Positions 24,101 to 39,100 of a stretch of DNA of 64,000 bases are shown here, one piece after another. This stretch comes from Atherinomorus stipes. Its lineage: Eukaryota; Chordata; Actinopteri; Atheriniformes; Atherinidae. Every line of letters starts with the position of its first letter. The first letter of the stretch is position 1. The notes under the pieces were generated by a model that saw nothing but the letters and a program-made list of their open reading frames with translations, ran no database searches and had not been told where the DNA came from. The position numbers were made by a program, and so were the translations under genes. Location: contig JALJCO010008696.1 in assembly GCA_023101725.1 (NCBI GenBank), forward strand, positions 124,001-188,000, written 5' to 3'.

Positions 24101-27100
24101 TTAACTGTGACCTTTTTGTTTCCACAGATGGAAGACGCGTCTCCACATCGTCATACTTTGATCCTCTCATCTCAGAAGAATAAGAACCGTGATCTAAAAC
24201 CTGGTCTGATGAGTAAATGGGAGTTTGTGTGTCAGACTCACGTGAAGAGTTTCCTCTCTGCGATGAAGAGTTCGGCAGCCGACAGAGAGCTGAAACACTG
24301 ATTCACGACGATGAAGAAGAGCGCGCCGATCCTGAGAACACAATCAGCCAGAAATGATCTCATTAAAGAATAAACACCAGATTTAATTAAAGCTAATTAA
24401 AATGAAAAACATTATTTCTCCACACTTAAAAGCTCCGATCATTAATCACCAGATACAGGTGCATCTCAGTTATAATAGCAACAAAAAGTTTGGGGTTTTA
24501 TTTGCATTAAATCAGCTAAAAAATATGAAACACATCTTTATCACATACAGCCCAGATTCTCAAGGATCCTTTTGTTCTTTTCTGATCTATTTTGAGATTA
24601 GATTTTTCTAGCAAACTTAATTTTGAGTTTATTTGTAATATGTCTGCAGCAGGTGGTCCCATTATACCTACTAGTATTCTACTAGAACAAATACTACAGT
24701 TAACCCCTGAAAATAGTGCAATTGTTGCATAAAACTGTTTTTTTATGGATGAAAGACTTGTGGACCAACTATAATACTGGAACCCTGCTGATGTTTTTGT
24801 TGCAGTGTCTGCTACTAGAGTCCAGTACAGCTTCAAAGATAAAAAAAAAACCTGGAATAGTATCCATCATTTACATCTCAAGCTTTCCAGCAGTGTAAAA
24901 CATGTGGAGGTACTTGGAAGGGAGACTGAATAAAATACATATTTACTGCATTTGCCACAACATATATGGTCTACATGTGGTTCACATGTGAAATTCATGC
25001 AATTTCTCTGTAAGGGACACGGGGCGTCTGAGACATCTGGTACCAACAGGTTAGCAGCATGATTAGAATAATATCTTCATTTATAAAAGGGGAGGAAAAG
25101 TCCTAAAAATGATCAATTCCCCCCCCAAATACATTTAAACTGCTCCTATTTACAGGAAAATATAAGTGATTATCACCCACCAACTGCTGAGGTTCAACCT
25201 GAGATGGGTCAAATGCAGAGCACAAATTTATTATTATTATTATTATTATTAATATTTTATATAACAGATTCATTAAACTCATGAATGTTCGAGTGCTTTT
25301 TAAACTCTTTAAGCTCTGACTTGGATCTTACATCACTGTTGTCTGAAAATATTTCATTTATCTGTTTGTTTAAATTTTAAAATTCAAATTTAAAATGGGA
25401 CTCCCCAAGAAGCTATACAGCTTATAATCAGGGAGCCAGACATTCAAGAGAAGAAAATACAGAATCAAAATGCAAAAATAAAGCTTTACAGAAATACAAA
25501 ATCCCCACCCAGAATCCTCATACCTCCAGATAGTACACACTTCCATTCAGTTTACATTGTGTTATGAATTTCTTCACATCTGTACACATCACATTATCAC
25601 GGCTATGATTAATCAGAAAATATGTTGTCCTTTATTTATTCAAGAAACATCTCAAAGCCTTTTTGAAAAGTGAAAACACTTAGAATAAATTTGGACTTTT
25701 TATTCTTTATTATTCTTTATTGCTTTTACCTTTACCTAGATTTTTAGTGCCTTGAAATATTTTTTCCACATTCTGATAAATATATTTTGAATAATGAGTT
25801 TTCTTGTTAAATCTAATTAAACCTCACTGGGTGTCTAATCTCTGACATATATTGTTTTAAATTCTAACTTGTTTTGAGTCATGTTGCCTTGTATTTTCTC
25901 AGCGATGTGCATATAAAATAAAATCAGTAATCAGTGCTTCTTATGTGGAATAAAAACAGTGAAATACCTGTTCTGAACTCCACTCTGATTTTCCTGAACA
26001 TCAAAGAAAAGAGCTCCAACAACCAGAGCGAGGAAGAGCGTTACCGCGACCTGCAGAGTAAAAACAGCTGTGATCATCTGACCCTGTAGTTCCGGTTTCA
26101 TCCAGCAGGTGCTGCTGCAGCCAAACTAAAACTGTAATAAACCAGCTAAAAATGCTTCAAAGATCCAAATAAAATTCAAGAACATTCAGACTGAATGAGG
26201 GGAAGCAGACGCAGACTGGAGCTGCTCGGTGTTCCTACCTGAGCGATGGAGGTCTGAGGGTTGAGCATTAGGTTGCGGAAAGTTCTCTTTAAAACCCATC
26301 TGAACTGGGTCAGGAAACCGGTGGTGTAGGTGATGGTTCTGGAGCGAGAGGACGACGTGGTCGGCTTTCCTTGAGCTATCGTCTCTGAGAGATAGAAGCA
26401 GAAACAGATTGTTTATGTTGTTTAGTGTGTTTTCAGTCATCCTGCCGCCTGTTATCAGCTGTGTGAAGCTTCGTTGTCTCACTGTTTGTTCTTTGGTAAC
26501 AAACATGAGTCTCAGTGTTTCTCTGTCACACATTCAGATATCTCTACTGGTTTCACTGGTTTCAGACACTAACATCTCTATTCAGGTAATGTTTTTTGTA
26601 TATTTTACTATTTTTGCAATAAATAAATATACTTTCACATATTTCTGCTTACTTTCTTATTTTTCTGCTTCTTTTGCTTAAAGGGTCTTGAGGCAAGATT
26701 AAGAAACGAAACTCGCAATTGCCGCGACTGGCGCTTCAGGTAACTGCAGCCACGAGCCAAGCCGTCATAGGAGCGTGCACAAACTGAAGCTATAATGTTT
26801 TTTACTAACCTATTTCTTCTTAGTTACACTTTTTAGTGTCTTTCAGTTGATCTGGATCGTTTGCTGATGGCAGAATAATCCATTACTATCGCTTACAGTG
26901 TTTGAATTTAACGTGACCGTCTTCTTCCTGTATCAAAACTGCAAATGTAGCGTCATTTGACGTCACGTCCGCAGGGCAGCGCGGGAAATTCGGGCACCGA
27001 ATTGCAGCGCATTTTGCAGCACACAGCCTGTTCAAGGAAACGGAGAGAAACATGGGTGGAAACGTTCATTTTGGTATTTAGCACTTCATCACCCATTAGT

Positions 27101-30100
27101 ATAAAAAAAAAAATGGACATGCATGTTTGTTTTTTTTTTTAATTCCTGCCTCTTGTCCCTTTAAAGGTACGGTATGTAAAAAAATCAAAGGTCAGTGGCA
27201 GAAAAATGTGATATATAATTCGAATATATAATTTCTATTTATGTGTAATTGCTGCACTAGAATAGCTGTTTTATGTTTAATTTCTTAGAATGAGTCATTT
27301 ATATCTACTTGCTGGGGGTGCACATATGGAAGCTGCCATATTCGTACAACCATTTTTACTACGGTGTCCTTGAATGAACAAATCACTGCGTGCGAAGTGA
27401 GAAGCCTTTGAACTTTAAAACTGATGAACCAGGTTTGTTTAAAGGGTGTGAGGTTAATGGGGGTGTCAAGGGTTTAGGGGTTGTTTGCAGCTGTATAGTT
27501 GGGTGGTGTGTATGGGCTTCGGAGCCGTTGCTATTGATTGGTCACTTTTGGCTGCTTTTTGGAGAATAGGTAAGTGGGGGAGGCTAAAGGTACTGCTAGA
27601 ACATGGGCACTTAGACAGTGTGAGCTAATTTATAGACAAGACAGCATTTAGAAAATAAATAAACTTCAGGTAATGACAAGGTTGGGTCTAGTGTTGTGAG
27701 AAGTTTGCTTTTAAATATTTTTTGAAAATCAGACCTGAAGCACAGAAGTTACTACTGCTCATCACGGTGAATAGAAGGGAGGGGGGGGGGAGGGATAAAC
27801 GTTGGAGAGAGAGAGGGGGGCGCTGTTTCTTGATAGTGTGCTTATTGGAGAATTAAATTACGTAGAATGATGCTGCTGTGATTCAACTGTTTCTGAGAGA
27901 GAGACAAAGCTGACAGACATAAAAGGAGCTTTGATTTCCTCTGGACATTCACATGGCTCATAGTGCACAACAGATATATTATACACCCAAAACCCCAGAA
28001 AAGTAAAATTTGATGTCATGGCACTTAAAGCAGAACTCAGTAACTTCAGCTCGGGGCTCCCCTAGTGGTGTCCTTCACTGTCGTTTCAACCCCCTCCCCC
28101 CACAGCACACAGACGGCTCTCTACCTGTCTTTCCTCTATTTTGATCGCTGGATATTTTCTAAGTTTTACTAGTTGTTGATGCTACTTTGCTGCGTTGGTA
28201 GCAGCCCTCGTCTCCCTCTGCTCAAAGCAAAGACCTGTTCTTCTGAAACGGGACGTTTTACCGCGATTTGCGGGTAAATATGCCGTGGATTATATTTTTC
28301 ACTGGTGTTGGCGAGTAGCAGGTAAGAATACGAACTTTTATTTACTTTTTGCGGACGTGACAAGTGATTATTGAGCCTGAAGAGTGATGCTTCCCCGGGC
28401 CAGGCAGGCAAGCTCGTGAATCCTTGGTCAGAAAGAGTTGGTTATGAGAGCAGGAGCCGTGTTTAGGTGGTGGAAGCTAAAGAAATGTTTGAATTAGCGC
28501 TGGTAGTGGTTAAATAGAGCTGGAAGCAGCTCGGAGATAGGGGACATGAGCACCGTCAGCGGTTTCTGTTGTGAAGTTCTGCTCGGGTCGGCGCAGGAAA
28601 GTTGTTTTGCTGCTGCAGGCAGAGGCCCGGCGGGAGGGGGGAGAACGCTCCGTAAACACTTTGTTTGCCCACGGGGATCGGATTTATTGGGTAAAAAAGT
28701 TACTGAGGTCCCCTTTAATGGGAGTTAGAGACTGTTTGGGATAAGTAACGCCTTAAAAGACATTAAAAATAGTTACTCATATTACAGTCATAGCTACACC
28801 TGAGACCACTGGATCCACTAACAGATAAAAACATATTTATGTCTGGGAAAATTTTGGCCACTAACAGCCACCATACATTCACTACAGTGCTTAGAAAATG
28901 AAGTCATTTGAAAGAAAACATCTTTTCTTGCAATACCCATCCTTACCACTAGATGTCATTAATTCATACATACTGTGCCTTTAAACAAAATGTATTAATT
29001 TAATTAATCCTGTATATTTAGACACATTTCATGAATCCAAGACTAAATTCATTCCTTCAAACTGAGTCCACACAGGTAACAGATAATTTGTTTGATTTCA
29101 GACGCAAAACATCAAAGCAATGAATAATTATTAATATATAACTGTTCTGCATGGTGAGGGCTGACGGTTTGCAGACTTGTAGGTTCTTACTCATCTCAAA
29201 GATTCAAGGAAACTTTATTGTCACACCAGCTCACGAGACATGTTATGGTACGAAACTAGAACTCAGGTCCCGGTATTTCAGCCTAAATAAGCAACATTAA
29301 TAAATAGATAAAACAAGACAACCCCCCCCCAAAAAAAAAAACCCAAACAAACAAACAAAAAACCAGGGCTAAAAAAAAGAGGTCCAAGAATATATAATTG
29401 TACACAGTAAAATGCTGGTGGTAAAATATTTGTAGGAACATTCAATGATCAGTAGTTTATAAGTTCTTATCATGTGTCCGACAGAGTAAACATGGACGTC
29501 TGAGGCTGAAACCGACGGAAACACATCTTAACATGAACTTTGTTTATTTTCCAGCATCAATAATCTAACTTATTAAAAACTAGACATTTTTTCCATCACA
29601 TCGACTAGAGATGCATACAGTATTATCAGATCGGTCCAGTATTATAGAAGTACTTCATTGTTCCACAAGACAGGTAATTTGTCTTCGGTCTCACCGATAG
29701 CAATAAAAACATAAAAGTCAGTATATACATACTATAATACAAATATTAATCAGCAGTAGGAAGCTCAGATTTATCAGACACAGTCGCCATCTACCTCCAG
29801 CCTGTACTTTGATGCATATGTACAGTAATTATGAGGGTCACGGGGGTTGCTGGAGCCTACCCCAGCTATTATCAGGCGAGAGGCCGGTACACCTGGACAG
29901 GTCGCCAGTCTGTCACAGAGAGTGTACTTGGTATTGATAAGCGTTGCAATACTACACATATCAATGTGGAAAAACTAGGACTGTTAAAATAAACACATTA
30001 CTGCAAAGAGATTAATCTCTGGAATTAATGTGTTGATTTTTTGTAATACATTAATGCAAAACAACCAAGTTATAACTCATTTTATGTTAAAATCTGAATT

Positions 30101-33100
30101 TGGCATTATCTTGGTGAGGGAAGCTGATTTTGGGCATTGAGGTGTTTTGTCACAGCAATGAACTGAATCCACCGAAAACCCCTTTATCCTCCTTATTTAT
30201 TAAGTTTCTGACAGTTTTCCAGCCTTCAGGCCTCTTAACACCGGGACCAATGCGAATAATTCAGATGGGAAATACTGTATGGACGTCTTTTTCTATACAC
30301 TGCAAAAACTCAAATCTTACAAAGTATATTTTTCTCATCTCTAGTCAGAATATCTCATCACACTCAGAATACGACAAAATTACCTAAAGAGAAACATTTC
30401 AGTGAGATATAAGATCTTGTTTTAAGGCAATGCATCTTATTTAAAGAAATCTTATCAAGAGAATTTTGCTTGTTCTATTAGCAGAATAATTAGCTTATTA
30501 CAAGCAAAAGAAATCTTTTTTTGTTTTTCTATTTTTTATCACACATTTCTTACCAATTTGCTGTAATAGGATGCATTAGTACGCATATCGGTACTCTGTA
30601 TCGGCAAGTAGGGATGAGCGAGTACACCACTATCTGTATCTGTATCTGTACTCTGAGTGGGCGGGGCTTAAATCGGGAGTGGGTGTGGTTTGAGCGGAAG
30701 TGTGTGGAGTTTGACTCAGCACTTTATTTTAAATCTGAAATTGATATGAATTGATCAGACGTTTCTTGATTTGTTGTTTATTTGATAACTATTTACAGAA
30801 CAGCCTCAGGGTTGAGATTCAATGTTTTTTTACATATCAGCCGGATACTCGTCTGAAACGAGTATCTGGCTCATCCCTATCGGCAAGTATTAAAATGTAA
30901 GTACTTGTATTCGATTTGATCCTGGTAATGACTGTTCACCTTTGCTGCGAGCCCAGTGCGGTCAGTACATTTCTTTCCAACGTGTTTTCAACATGTTTTT
31001 ACTCGGGAAAACCCTGAAAGTGTGGATGGAAACAGTAGCTGGGTTTCACCAACATGGCGCACAGCGCCCGGCGACATTTTGTGTACGTTCTCTACTACTC
31101 TTAAAGTGGAGAAAAACATTATTTTCTTGAAAAAACAAACAAACAAATAACCTAAATAATCGATCGAATCAGTTTTTAGAGTTGGTTGAAAATAATGAAA
31201 AAAAAAAAAAAAATTATTTGTATTTGTTAAAAATGAAAAGGACCGACCAGGCGTCATAGCCATCAGGTGCTCATAGGTCTGATGCAGAGCCAGCATTTCA
31301 GCATGCACTGTTTTCCATTCTGGGGATAATTTTGTTCCAAACGTCCCATACTGCCAAAGTTAATCGTTAATTGTGTCCAACTGCAGAAAAATACCTGATG
31401 GACTCTCCTCAGGTTGCTTTTGTTTTTGTTTGTATCAAAACTTAAAGCTTGAAAACTTGCATTTGCATTTTATGCAACTCTTCAGGACTTCACAAATGTA
31501 TAGAAAAATAAATACATCTACAGTATAAAAGTATTCCACCTACCCAGCTCCGCTTTGGTCTGCTTATAATACTGGCAGTTCCTGTACTCCTCCACCAGTT
31601 TGTCTTCGATCCCTCTTCTGGAAATGGACACTGCGTCTGAATCTTGGCGTGGATCTGAGCGAATAAAAAGTCACACAGGAAAACTTTAAGTTTAGGGGCT
31701 GAATTAAAATAATTTGTGATTGGAGCAACAGAGGAAGTGGTGGACTTTCTTCCCAAGATGCAAACAGGAATGTTTTCCTACATATGTCTACATCAGAACA
31801 TCATAAGAACGTCACCAGAAAGTTTGTTAGAACATCATCAGAAAGTCAACAAAAAATGATCAAAACGTCACCATAACGTCATGAGAACGTGACCAGAAAA
31901 TCCCAGAACGTCAACAGAACATCATAACTATAACTTATTTAGACCAATTGTAGTTTTTTTGTATGTGACAATAGCAGTTTTGCTAATCTGCAAACATTTT
32001 GATGACTGACTGTATATCTCATAATTACAGTATTTTTTGTATTTTAGATTAATTGTAGTTTGTTATGTAATGTATTTTTAAATGTGTGTACCTGCCTGGG
32101 GACAACGGATGGAAATTAGCAAATAGCTAACTCTGGTACAAAACATTTTTTCTTTTTAAGACTAATGTTTATTGTACACTGTCCCTTTTAAATAAACTGA
32201 TAAAATAAACTAAAACTAAACTAAACTTCATCAGAACATCACCAGAAATTCATCGGAACATCATCAGAATGTCATCAGAACCAGAACATCATCAGATCAT
32301 CATCGTAATATCACCATAAAATCACCAAAGGTTTTATTTTTATGTGCGAGCGTTGAATCAATTATCTGTAACTGAAGTGAAGGAGATTTTAAGCAATATT
32401 GTAAAAAATGCTCCTGGAAAACATCATCCACCCTGCCTTTAATATCTGGAAGAATTTTGGCCACTGGCAGCCACCGTACATTTACAACTGTGCATGACAT
32501 TTAAAGTTATTGCTATGTCCGTCTTTACCACTCAGTCGGTTTTACACACTGTACCTTTAATGTTGTGCAGGATCTAAAAATGAATCTTGACTTAATCAAG
32601 TCAATCCATTTAAAAATTCAATCCCAGCATTTTCATGGGTAAATTAGAAATGTTTATAAAAACAGCTGCATTCCCTGTTACGTAACAACCAGCAAACCTC
32701 TCTAAAAATCATCATATTCGTCCTGTGTCTCGCTCTGAAAGATTGTGTGTCTGAGGTTTAATGATGATTATGGCTTGATTACTAAAATCCCTGGGAATCA
32801 CTTTTACTCCTTTCATTGTTTCCCTTCCTTCCAAAGCTACACACCCTCTTCGTCCATGCTGGTGAGGGCGACGGCCGTCGAGTCTCCGTTGATAACATCC
32901 AGGAAGAAGTCAGCGGGGTTGTTGTGGGCCTCACAGGTGTATCCTGGAAAACAGTTTCCATGCTGAGTTTACAAACGTCCGCTCACACTGTCGTCCTGAC
33001 CTCAGTGATTCAAGTTCTTACCGATGTCTGAGAAGTAGTCCAGTGCCCTCTGAGCTGGACCGTGGTAAACCTGAACATTTCAATCACAGACACAAACAGT

Positions 33101-36100
33101 CAATGTGACGATGGATTCTCTTCTTCCCACATTTAATCAGAAAGTGAGAAACATTTTTAAAAAGCGTAGCTGTAATGACCTGGTTGCCGTTGACTAGCAG
33201 GGTGAGGCTGTCGAACAGGCGGTAGATGGTGTATCGAGGCTGATGGATGGACAGGATGATGGTGCGACCGTGATTAGCCATCCTACAGAACAAGAATATC
33301 AGTTTAAAGGCAGGGTAGGGGATCCTGGAAAACCGGTTTGAGCCACGCCTCCATCACGCAGGAATGTGCACCCCGATGGCTCATGAGCGAGTCGTCAAAG
33401 ACAACCGCAAACAGCTGAGTGGCTAGCTTGCTAGTTAGCTAGTAAATGGGGTCATCCCTATTTTCCCAGGTCATATGTTTCTAAATTTGTATGGGACAGG
33501 GGAACATAGGACCTTTTTATTAAAAAGAAAGGGTGTTATGTTCCCCGATATTTATTCAAAGTGTCCTATGCTCCCCACTTTGTATGTGACCGGGGAGCAT
33601 AGGACCAACTCGCTTTCCTTCAAAAGGTCCAGGGGAACAAAAAAAAAAAAAAAAAAGGTCCTATGTTCCCCTAAACCTAAATTTAATTAGGTTAGGTTTA
33701 GGGTTGGGAGTTGGGGGTTACGGGAACATAAGACCCTTTTGTTGAAAAAGGGTCCTATGTCCCCCTATCCCTAACAAAACGGGAAACATGGGACCCTTTA
33801 GAAAAAAAAAAGGCCCTATGTTCCTCAAAGGAGGAACATGGGTAATGTCAGGGCATTTAATGATTCATTCATTCAATCTCTCTACCACTTATCCAGTTCA
33901 GGGTTGCTGGCGTCCATCCCAGCTTTTATCAGGTGAGAGGCAGGTACACCTGGACAGGTCACCAGTCTGTCGCAGGGCCAACAAAGCATATAATTAATTG
34001 GCTGCAATCGGGGTGTGAAGGACATTTTAAGCAATATAGTAAAAAAAAAAAAAATGCTCAAAAATGCTCATGAAAAACATCATCCCTGCCTTTAACTATT
34101 TATTAGCTTTACCTGTATAACTGATAGTTAAACACAGATACTAGCCAATAAGATGGCAGCATCTAGTCATGTAGACATGGTGAAGACAACTTACCGAAGT
34201 TCAAACTGAGCATCAGAATGAGGAAGAAAGGGGATTTAAGTGACTTTGAATGTGGCATGATTGTTGGTCTGAGTCTTTACTGGTATTTTCACACACAACC
34301 TCCATACCAACATGGCGGTTTAACCACCACAGCCTAACTGAGTATTCTCATCATGGATGCAGCAACTGTGTGGTGCCATCATGTCAATATGGAGGAAAAT
34401 CTCTGAGGGATGTGTCCAACACCTCGTTAGATCTATAACACCAAGAATGAAGGCAGTTCTTGGGGGAAAGTACTAGAAGGTGGACCTGGTAAAGCAGCTG
34501 GGGAGTCTGAAGTCCCATAAATATGTGGGGACAAGTGATATTTATTTTATGCCACTGATATGGAGGTATATTTCCTGACAATGAAAGTTTGTTTTGTATG
34601 TTTTATTACAGTTTTTTTTTACGGTTTTTATTTGCTTCTGTACATAAATACTGTTGACATCTCAACCTGTTTTGAGATTTTATTCTAGTTTTGTATCTAT
34701 TAAACATTCTCTTAAAAATTCAACCAAGATGACTTAAAATGGGGGCAGTTTCTAGAGGCCATCCTCCAGTTGGAAGATCTGTGGCTCAACATGTTTGGGG
34801 AAGCGACCAAAACCGCACATGAGTAAATTCATATATTGTTTATTATATTTTAAAGGGACACCGTACAAATTTTGTCCACTAGGGGCACGAAACCTGTAAC
34901 TTCCCACAGACCGCACAACTGTTGCAAAATTAAACGCTTTCTACATGTGTTTTGAATCGTGTTTGCAGACCACTTTGATCTGCTGATAATGAAGTCATCG
35001 AGTTATAAAGCAAAGCGCTCCAGGTCACATGATCCAAGAGAGACGGATCTACTCCTGCAAAGTTACAATGTCTGGTTTTTGAGGAGGGAAGCTCCCTTGC
35101 AGCACCAACATGCGTCAAGCCCTGCATATCGACCCCCGAAATCTTCTATTATTACTTACATTAGGTTAATGTTTGGGTAAAAAGTTACACAGTGTCCCTT
35201 TAAGGTGCACGAGACATTTCACTGGTGTTAAAATCCCCAGAAACTGCTGAGATTTGCTGTTTGAGGACGTGGAAGTGAGGACATCTTGGTTCAGTTTGGG
35301 GTAGATCTTTAACCGCTCTGTCTCAGGGTGAGAGCTGGAGTCTGCTTTACGGTGGGGGTGCAAGGAAAATGGTTTCCATGGCAGCAGCAGAGCAAACGTG
35401 TGTGTGATCACCTCTTGAGCAGCAGCAGCACGGAGTTGGCCGTGCTGGCGTCCAGGCCCGTGGTGGGTTCGTCCAGGAAGAGGACGGGTGGGTCGATGAT
35501 CAGCTCCATGCCGATATTCGTCCTCTTCCTCTCGCCGCCGGAAATCCCACGAATCAGCTGCGTGCCCACCTGCACAAACACCCGTCTCTGCTTCACTGTT
35601 TTCATTTCCAACTCTCCATTCTTCTTTTTATTTCTATCTCCTTTACTTTTGTAGTTTATTATGAAGATTATTTCATTATATTCTTTCTTCTTCTTTCTCT
35701 GTTTCTTTTTACGCACTTTTGTTTTTTTTCCTACTTATTTTTTTAACTTTCTTTTAGTGATGCACGATCACAATTTCCACTGACGCCAATAATTTTCTGC
35801 TTCTCTTAGCTGATACTGATACCAATAAGCGATGAGTTCATGTTTTAAAATTTAACATAATCTTCATATAATCTGCAGTTTGTGCTCTGCTTTATAACAG
35901 CAAACAAAAAGTTTTGGTTATTTGAAAGTCTTCTTTTTTTAAGTACAGTAATCTCACAAAAATGTGGTCATATTGATAGCAGCATACCTCACAGTAGCTT
36001 TTCTTTTGACGTTTTAACTTGTTTTTAATGTTTAATAATCAGTATTTTTTAATATGTTGCGATTTGTTGCATACAGTCTTTGACTTAAGCATTTTTGAGG

Positions 36101-39100
36101 TTTATATTAGGGATGGGCGAAACTGAAATTTTTCCTGTCAATACAATACCATTAGTTTATGGTAGTTGTTCATCGATATTGATACTGTTTGTTCCTGAAA
36201 AGAGAATTACAAGATTGTACAGTTTGCATTAATATCTTGAATGCAAGGGCAATATTAAATATAAGTAAAACTTGAGAACAGAAGTACTGGAAAGAAATAC
36301 TTTTAAAACAGTATTAAATCATGTTGATCAGTAAATTAAACAAACATAAGATTAAAATCTTCTTTCAGTTGTCAAATAACTTATTATGTGGAAAATGTTC
36401 AAATACAAAATGTAATAGTGATATTATGAATTTACCAAAACATAATGTACAATAACCTGCATTAAAGTACTGAAAAATTACAAAAGCATCATCATCATCA
36501 CTAACTGTAGCAGCAGCATCATGACATCTGATTGGCTACCACCATCATGTGACCAAAGCTGGAATCTGGCTGCTTTTACATGATTTCACTGTGTAAAACT
36601 CTCAGAAGTGAAAACTAATTGCATGTTTTGTATTTTGTAGTATCGCAATACTCAAAATACTTGTTCTGGGTGGTATTTAAGTTCCCATTTTATGTTCATT
36701 TATCATAAATGAACATAAAATGTTAATAATACTCCAGCAGGAGTATTATTAAATACTCCTGCTGGCGTATTTAATAATATTTATATTAAATATTTTAATA
36801 TAATAATATTTTATTATATTAAAATATAATACAAAAAACAACTTTCCAGTTTTTATTATTTTTTTATATGCTCTAGCCTTATCAAATAAACAAATAAATT
36901 GAGAAAAATATTGGCCAATATCAGATAGATATCGATATTCAGTTTTAAAGCCAATATCGACCGATAATATTGAGCATCACTATTGTTTTCACTTTTCATT
37001 CACTGATTCCTTCTGAGTCATGGTTTTAGACGTCATCCTGTCATCTTCCACCTCCTCCTCCTCCTCCTCCTCCTCCTCCTCCTCACCTTGGAGTCGGCCA
37101 CTCGCCCCAGTCCCAGCTCCTGGATCAGCCTGTTCACCTTCTGCTCCTTCTCCTGCTGGGTGATGCTGGATGGGAGGCGTAGAGCTGCTGAGAAGGTGAA
37201 GTTCTCTCTCACCGTCAGCGTTCCCATCACCACATCATCCTGCAGACAGGAAGAAAAAGTAAACATCAAAACTCAAACATTTGATGCCGTGGGATGTCCT
37301 TTTATTTCAAAACCATCTTTCCACATTGAATTTAATTTCCCCTGCGGTGACTTTTGACCTCAGTGTTTCTAAAACAATTTATTTAAAGTGACTAAAACAG
37401 GTTTGGCTGAAGAGGCTGGTCTTATTGTTGCAGGCGGTCTCTTCCTTCCAGGAAATCCTCTGAATCAAAGACGAGGTGGTTTGGCCGCCGCGGTCTGACT
37501 TCCTGTCCGACTTCGCTGCACCCACCTGCACCACATATCCAGAAAGGCACTTGAAGTTCGGGGGCTGGGGGGCTCCGTCGATCAGGACTTCACCCGACAG
37601 GCCTGCAGGGTCCTTCCTGGCTGCCAGAACATCCAGAAACCTGCAGCAGAAAAACTCCTCCGATAACAAATCTGGCCCAGATGCAGTTGTGTGTAAAAAT
37701 AACATAAATAAAAACAAAACAGTTTCATTTTCTTCTTTTAAATGGGATTTTTTTTCCATTTGGCATCCAGGATAAAGGATGGGAGACGTGGAAAATGGGA
37801 TAACTGGAGCAGAAGTAGTTTCCTGTTTTCTCTACTGATGCAGAAGTGTGGGTTCATTCACCATAGATAGATGTAAAAATAAATAAATGAGTAAAATAAA
37901 CAAAGCAAAGCTAAATAAATAAAAATTAAAAACAAAATCAAATAAAACAAACACATATATGTAGAGTTTATTTGCAAAAGCAGTTAACTCCATTTTTTAA
38001 AAATGGTGTACATCTGTTTTTGCAATGAACTCTTTATATATGTGTATATAAATGCATTACATCCCTAAATGAAAAAAAAAAACAACTAATTTTTAATATT
38101 TTTTTTTTCAATTTTCTATCACATTTAAAAGAAACTAACTTTTACTTGCATTAATCTTTATTTTCTAAGAAATCTACAACACTCACGAAGATTTGCCACT
38201 TCCTGTAGCTCCCATGATGGCGTTCAGCCCTGGCTTCATGATGCCACTGAGGGAGACAGAAAATCATTATCAGTGGGGAAATGTGAAAACATTTCATTAG
38301 TAAAACTCATAATATTTTCCTCAGCTTTTATTCCGACTACTTTATCTTTGATGTGACTGTTTTCTGTCATTCATAAACACCGTGATAAAGGAGCGCTGCA
38401 GAAACGGAGGCTGGCTCATTTATCATGTGAACTGAACACACTTTTACTCGTCAATGATTAAACTTACTGAACAATAAAATACAGAACACACCGACTGCTT
38501 TCACGTGAGCACATGCTGTCCTTTCACCAGCTTTTATAACATCCACATAACAAAAGACTTTGATCACTCGTGTAGCCGAGCGTCATCAAATCTGAGTCTC
38601 CCGCTGGCGTTTCAGCCACACATAACAGTCCTCTCACTCCCTGATTACTCAACTCCTCACATCTTAGTCGCTCCCACCACAGAGAGGTGAAGCGAGAGCA
38701 AACGTTTTCTTCACAGTGATGCAGCAGTTTCAGTTCTGTGTTTCTGGGAGGTGAACTTGTCTAAATTTTAGGAACTGAAACTGTTTTCCTGCCCTGCAGC
38801 AAACATAAAATGCAGCCACAGTTTAAGTGTTGCAATAGTTTGATTCATTGTACACGACTGACATCCTTCCTCCATCTGACGTGTCACATCATTCACTCAG
38901 CAAAATTCAAGCAACCATGACGTTGCAGTTTTCCCGCTACATCCTAAAAGTCCTGAGCTGACCCTCCCTTTTTTCCTTTTCAGGCACTTTTTTAAAAGCA
39001 GCCAACAGCAAAGAAACACCGTCTTCCCATTTCTTTAGCTGCATTTATGATAAATGAACATAAAATGGGAACTTCAATACCAGCCAGAACAAGAATTTTG

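Noticed and set aside
24107..24301. Plus-strand 64-codon frame
   Set aside because: It is the shadow of abcg2 exon 14 on the other strand.
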